In this document: positions 61,961 to 64,000 of the stretch, piece by piece | How positions within the stretch are numbered: the stretch's first letter is position 1 | Layout of the letters: the number at the start of each line of letters is the position of its first letter | NCBI RefSeq assembly: GCF_028621955.1 | Contig: NZ_CP117516.1 | Coordinates: 1,200,001-1,264,000 of the forward strand | Direction of reading: 5' to 3' | Source of the DNA: Erythrobacter sp. BLCC-B19 | GTDB taxonomy: Bacteria > Pseudomonadota > Alphaproteobacteria > Sphingomonadales > Sphingomonadaceae | Length of the DNA stretch: 64,000 nt | The notes under the pieces: model-generated | What the model saw: only the letters and a program-made list of their open reading frames with translations | Database searches by the model: none | What the model was told of the DNA's origin: nothing | Program-made: the position numbers and the translations under genes

Positions 61961-62986
61961 GTGGTGATGACAAGCGGGGCGGCCGCCTTGCCCGAAATGA
62001 TGCAGGCCATCGGCTTCGATGCGCCCGGCGGGCCGGAGGTGCTGCGGCTCCAATCCGTGCCTCTGCCGCGCCTGCGCCCCGATGATGTGCTGATCCGCGT
62101 CGCCTATGCCGGGGTCAACCGCCCCGATTGCCTCCAGCGCGCGGGCGCCTATCCCCCGCCGCCGGGCGCTTCGCCCCTGCTGGGGCTGGAGGTCGCGGGC
62201 GAGATCGTCGCGGTCGGCACCGAAGTCCCGCGCGAGATGATCGGGCAATATGTCGCGGCCCTCACGCCGGGCGGGGGCTATGCCGAATATTGCGCCGCGC
62301 ATTGGCAGCACACCCTGCCGGTGCCCGAGGGGATGATGCTGTCCGAAGCGGCGGCCTTGCCCGAGACGCTCTTCACCGTCTGGCACAACCTGTTCGAGCG
62401 CGGCCTGGCGCGCGACGGGGAAAGCGTGCTGATCCACGGCGGCACCAGCGGCATCGGCACTATGGCGATCATGCTCGCCAAGGCCTTCGGGCTCACAGTG
62501 ATCGTCACCTGCGGCGACACCGCCAAATGCGCCGCCGCCACCCGCATCGGCGCGGATGTGGCGATCAATTACCGCGAACAGGACTATGTCGAAGCGGTGC
62601 TGGCCCACACCGAGGGCAAGGGTGTCAACATCGTGCTCGACATGGTGTCGGGCGATTATGTCGCGAGGAACCTCAAGTGCCTTGCCGAGGATGGCCGCCA
62701 TGTCACGATCGCGGTGCTGGGCGGGGCCAAGGCCGACATCAACATGGCGGTGGTGATGATGCGCCGCCTGACGCTCACCGGATCGACCCTGCGCCCGCGC
62801 TCCGACGCCTTCAAGGCCGCGCTCGCCGACGAGATCGCCGACAACGCCTGGCCGCTGTTCTGCGACGGGGAGCTGTCGCCGGTGATGGACATGACCTTCC
62901 CGCTGGCCGAAGCCGCCGCCGCCCATGCGCGGATGGAAAAGGGCGAGCATATCGGCAAGATCGTGCTCGAGGTGGCGGGTGGCTGA
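61961..62986 (+). CDS. NAD(P)H-quinone oxidoreductase (PIG3/QorA-like MDR)
   Basis: The 341-residue zinc-independent MDR protein has AYAGVNRPDCLQRAGAYPPPPGASPLLGLEVAGEIVAVG and then the nucleotide fold VLIHGGTSGIGTMAIMLAKAFG, typical of TP53I3-like oxidoreductases (YAGVNRPD). It reduces quinones with NAD(P)H. GTG start at 61961; M at residue 14 is another possibility. The GST gene overlaps its stop by 8 bases. Confidence 0.92.
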   Translation: MVMTSGAAALPEMMQAIGFDAPGGPEVLRLQSVPLPRLRPDDVLIRVAYAGVNRPDCLQRAGAYPPPPGASPLLGLEVAGEIVAVGTEVPREMIGQYVAALTPGGGYAEYCAAHWQHTLPVPEGMMLSEAAALPETLFTVWHNLFERGLARDGESVLIHGGTSGIGTMAIMLAKAFGLTVIVTCGDTAKCAAATRIGADVAINYREQDYVEAVLAHTEGKGVNIVLDMVSGDYVARNLKCLAEDGRHVTIAVLGGAKADINMAVVMMRRLTLTGSTLRPRSDAFKAALADEIADNAWPLFCDGELSPVMDMTFPLAEAAAAHARMEKGEHIGKIVLEVAGG

Positions 62987-63608
62987 GGCGCTGACCCTCC
63001 ACGAAGACCCACGCAGCGGGAATTGCTTCAAGATCAAGCTTACCGCCGCGCTGCTCGGCCTGCCGCTGGCGACCCGTGCCTATGACATCATGCGGGGCGA
63101 GACCCGGACGCCCGAGTTTCTGGCAACGGTGAACGCCAATGGCCGCATTCCGGTGCTTCAGATCGGGGAAGGGGCAGACGCGCGCTTTCTGCCCGAGAGC
63201 AACGCCGCCTGCTGGTATCTCGCCCACGGCTCGGCATTGATCCCGGCGGATCGTTTCGGCGAGGCGGATTGCCTGCGCTGGATGTTCTTCGAGCAGTATA
63301 ACCACGAACCCAACGTCGCCACCTTGCGCTTCTGGCTGCGCTTTGTGGGCGAGGCCAATCTGTCGGAGCAGCAGCGCGCGCAGATTGGCGCCAAGCGCAT
63401 GGCAGGCTGTGCGGCGCTGGAATTGATGGATAAGCATCTGGCAGATAACACCTTTTTCTGCGGCGACGGCGTGACGCTCGCCGATATTGCGCTGTTTCCC
63501 TACACCCATGTGGCCGAAGAGGGCGGTTTCGGCCTGGGAGATTACCCGCACATACAGGCATGGATCGCGCGCATCGCAGCGTTGCCCGGCTTTGTCCCGA
63601 TGGACTGA
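62979..63608 (+). CDS. Glutathione S-transferase family protein
   Basis: The 209-residue protein has a thioredoxin-like N-terminal domain (LTLHEDPRSGNCFKIKLTAALLGLPL; NANGRIPVLQIG; LPESNAACWYLA, the GSH-binding ES motif). The all-helical C-terminal domain has GVTLADIALFPYTHVAEEGGF. The active residue is a Ser or Cys in SGNC. It starts with GTG 8 bases inside the oxidoreductase stop, so both detoxification-type enzymes are coupled. Confidence 0.92.
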   Translation: MAEALTLHEDPRSGNCFKIKLTAALLGLPLATRAYDIMRGETRTPEFLATVNANGRIPVLQIGEGADARFLPESNAACWYLAHGSALIPADRFGEADCLRWMFFEQYNHEPNVATLRFWLRFVGEANLSEQQRAQIGAKRMAGCAALELMDKHLADNTFFCGDGVTLADIALFPYTHVAEEGGFGLGDYPHIQAWIARIAALPGFVPMD

Positions 63609-63723
63609 CCGCGCGCCTGTCATGGTTCTGAAAACATGACGCGAAACCGCCACCGGCTTGAGAGTCGCGTGTAACAATTGGCTGGCATTGGTGCCCCTGA
63701 GACAAGCCACTCAGGAACCTCCC

Positions 63724-64000
63724 ATGACCGGCGCCGACCTCGACGATCTGCTCCCCGACAATATCGCCAGCTTCCCGATTGTCCCCCCGCGCACGCCCGA
63801 GCCGGAAGGGCCGGAGCACGACGCCAAGCGGCGTTCCTATCGCACGATCTGGATCAGCGACGTCCACCTCGGCACCCGGGGCTGCAATGCCGCGCTGCTG
63901 ATCGACTTCCTCGACCATACCGACAGCGAGACGATCTACCTCGTCGGCGACATCATCGATGGCTGGCGGCTGAAGAAGAAGTTCTACTGGCCCGCCGCCC
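63724..64000 (+). CDS. LpxH-like metallophosphoesterase, 5' part
   Basis: Ninety-two residues are visible before the window ends. After a Pro-rich lead (FPIVPPRTPEPEGPEHDAKRRSY), the metal site reads TIWISDVHLGTRGCNAALLIDFLDH and YLVGDIIDGWRLKKKFYWP, the UDP-2,3-diacylglucosamine diphosphatase-like pattern. These enzymes act in lipid A synthesis, but several homologues have other roles. The rest lies beyond 64000. Confidence 0.88.
   Translation, partial: MTGADLDDLLPDNIASFPIVPPRTPEPEGPEHDAKRRSYRTIWISDVHLGTRGCNAALLIDFLDHTDSETIYLVGDIIDGWRLKKKFYWPAA

Overview
The window is GC-rich chromosomal DNA, densely packed with short gaps and many 4-base start/stop overlaps. Protein families (PopZ, a long chromosomal ParB/parS cluster, DUF1491, DUF1192, a UrcA-type protein, a ThiS-ThiG fusion, TolC next to a PCMT-like protein) and the order ppsR-maf-aroE-coaE-dnaQ beside hemE point to an alphaproteobacterium. 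The best guess is Sphingomonadales, possibly Erythrobacteraceae; that guess is from gene content, not from a search. No rRNA, tRNA, CRISPR array, transposase or prophage was found.

Layout. 1-9.9 kb: the end of murA, a small RHH protein, an unknown gene, thiamine thiazole synthesis (thiS-thiG), merC, ctaA-cutA, rplM-rpsI, small membrane and secreted proteins, a metallophosphoesterase and a LytTR two-component pair. 9.9-20 kb: fumC, then pcm-like/tolC/popZ/S9 peptidase/[2Fe-2S] protein, then CBS, erpA, xthA and a SleB-type hydrolase. 19.7-25.5 kb, mostly minus strand: DUF1491, thioesterase, ptsN, hpf, dnaQ, coaE, aroE, maf, ppsR. 25.5-25.8 kb: an intergenic region with the expected context of an alphaproteobacterial chromosomal origin (AT-rich stretch, DnaA-box-like sequences). 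25.8-37 kb, mostly plus strand: hemE-hemJ, rho, two BLUF photoreceptors, mnmE, mnmG, rsmG, parA, parB. Six perfect and two near-perfect parS palindromes lie between 30.2 and 35.1 kb, most of them inside protein-coding genes. 37-49 kb: envelope and lipoprotein genes, fRMsr, a PQQ-type sugar dehydrogenase, a DUF815 ATPase, an acyl-CoA dehydrogenase, Sua5, then carD, fdxA, an S4 protein and a SUV3-like helicase. 49-64 kb: an M23 peptidase, hemB, three tandem GNAT acetyltransferases, a gamma-carbonic anhydrase, an ATP-dependent ligase and its MBL-fold exonuclease, clpA, a quinone oxidoreductase with a GST, and the start of an LpxH-like phosphoesterase.

How it fits together. The centre is a chromosome replication and segregation neighbourhood: putative oriC, parS sites 4.5-9.5 kb away, parAB next to them, and popZ (the polar anchor for ParB-parS in Caulobacter) 12 kb on the other side. 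Around it sit housekeeping genes for tRNA U34 modification (mnmE, mnmG), 16S methylation (rsmG), CoA, shikimate and heme synthesis (hemE, hemJ, hemB, ctaA), and termination (rho). The most striking observation is that one parS palindrome has been accommodated inside mnmE, mnmG, rsmG and a dienelactone-hydrolase gene in several reading frames, leaving peptide scars such as MFHVKH and NVSRET.
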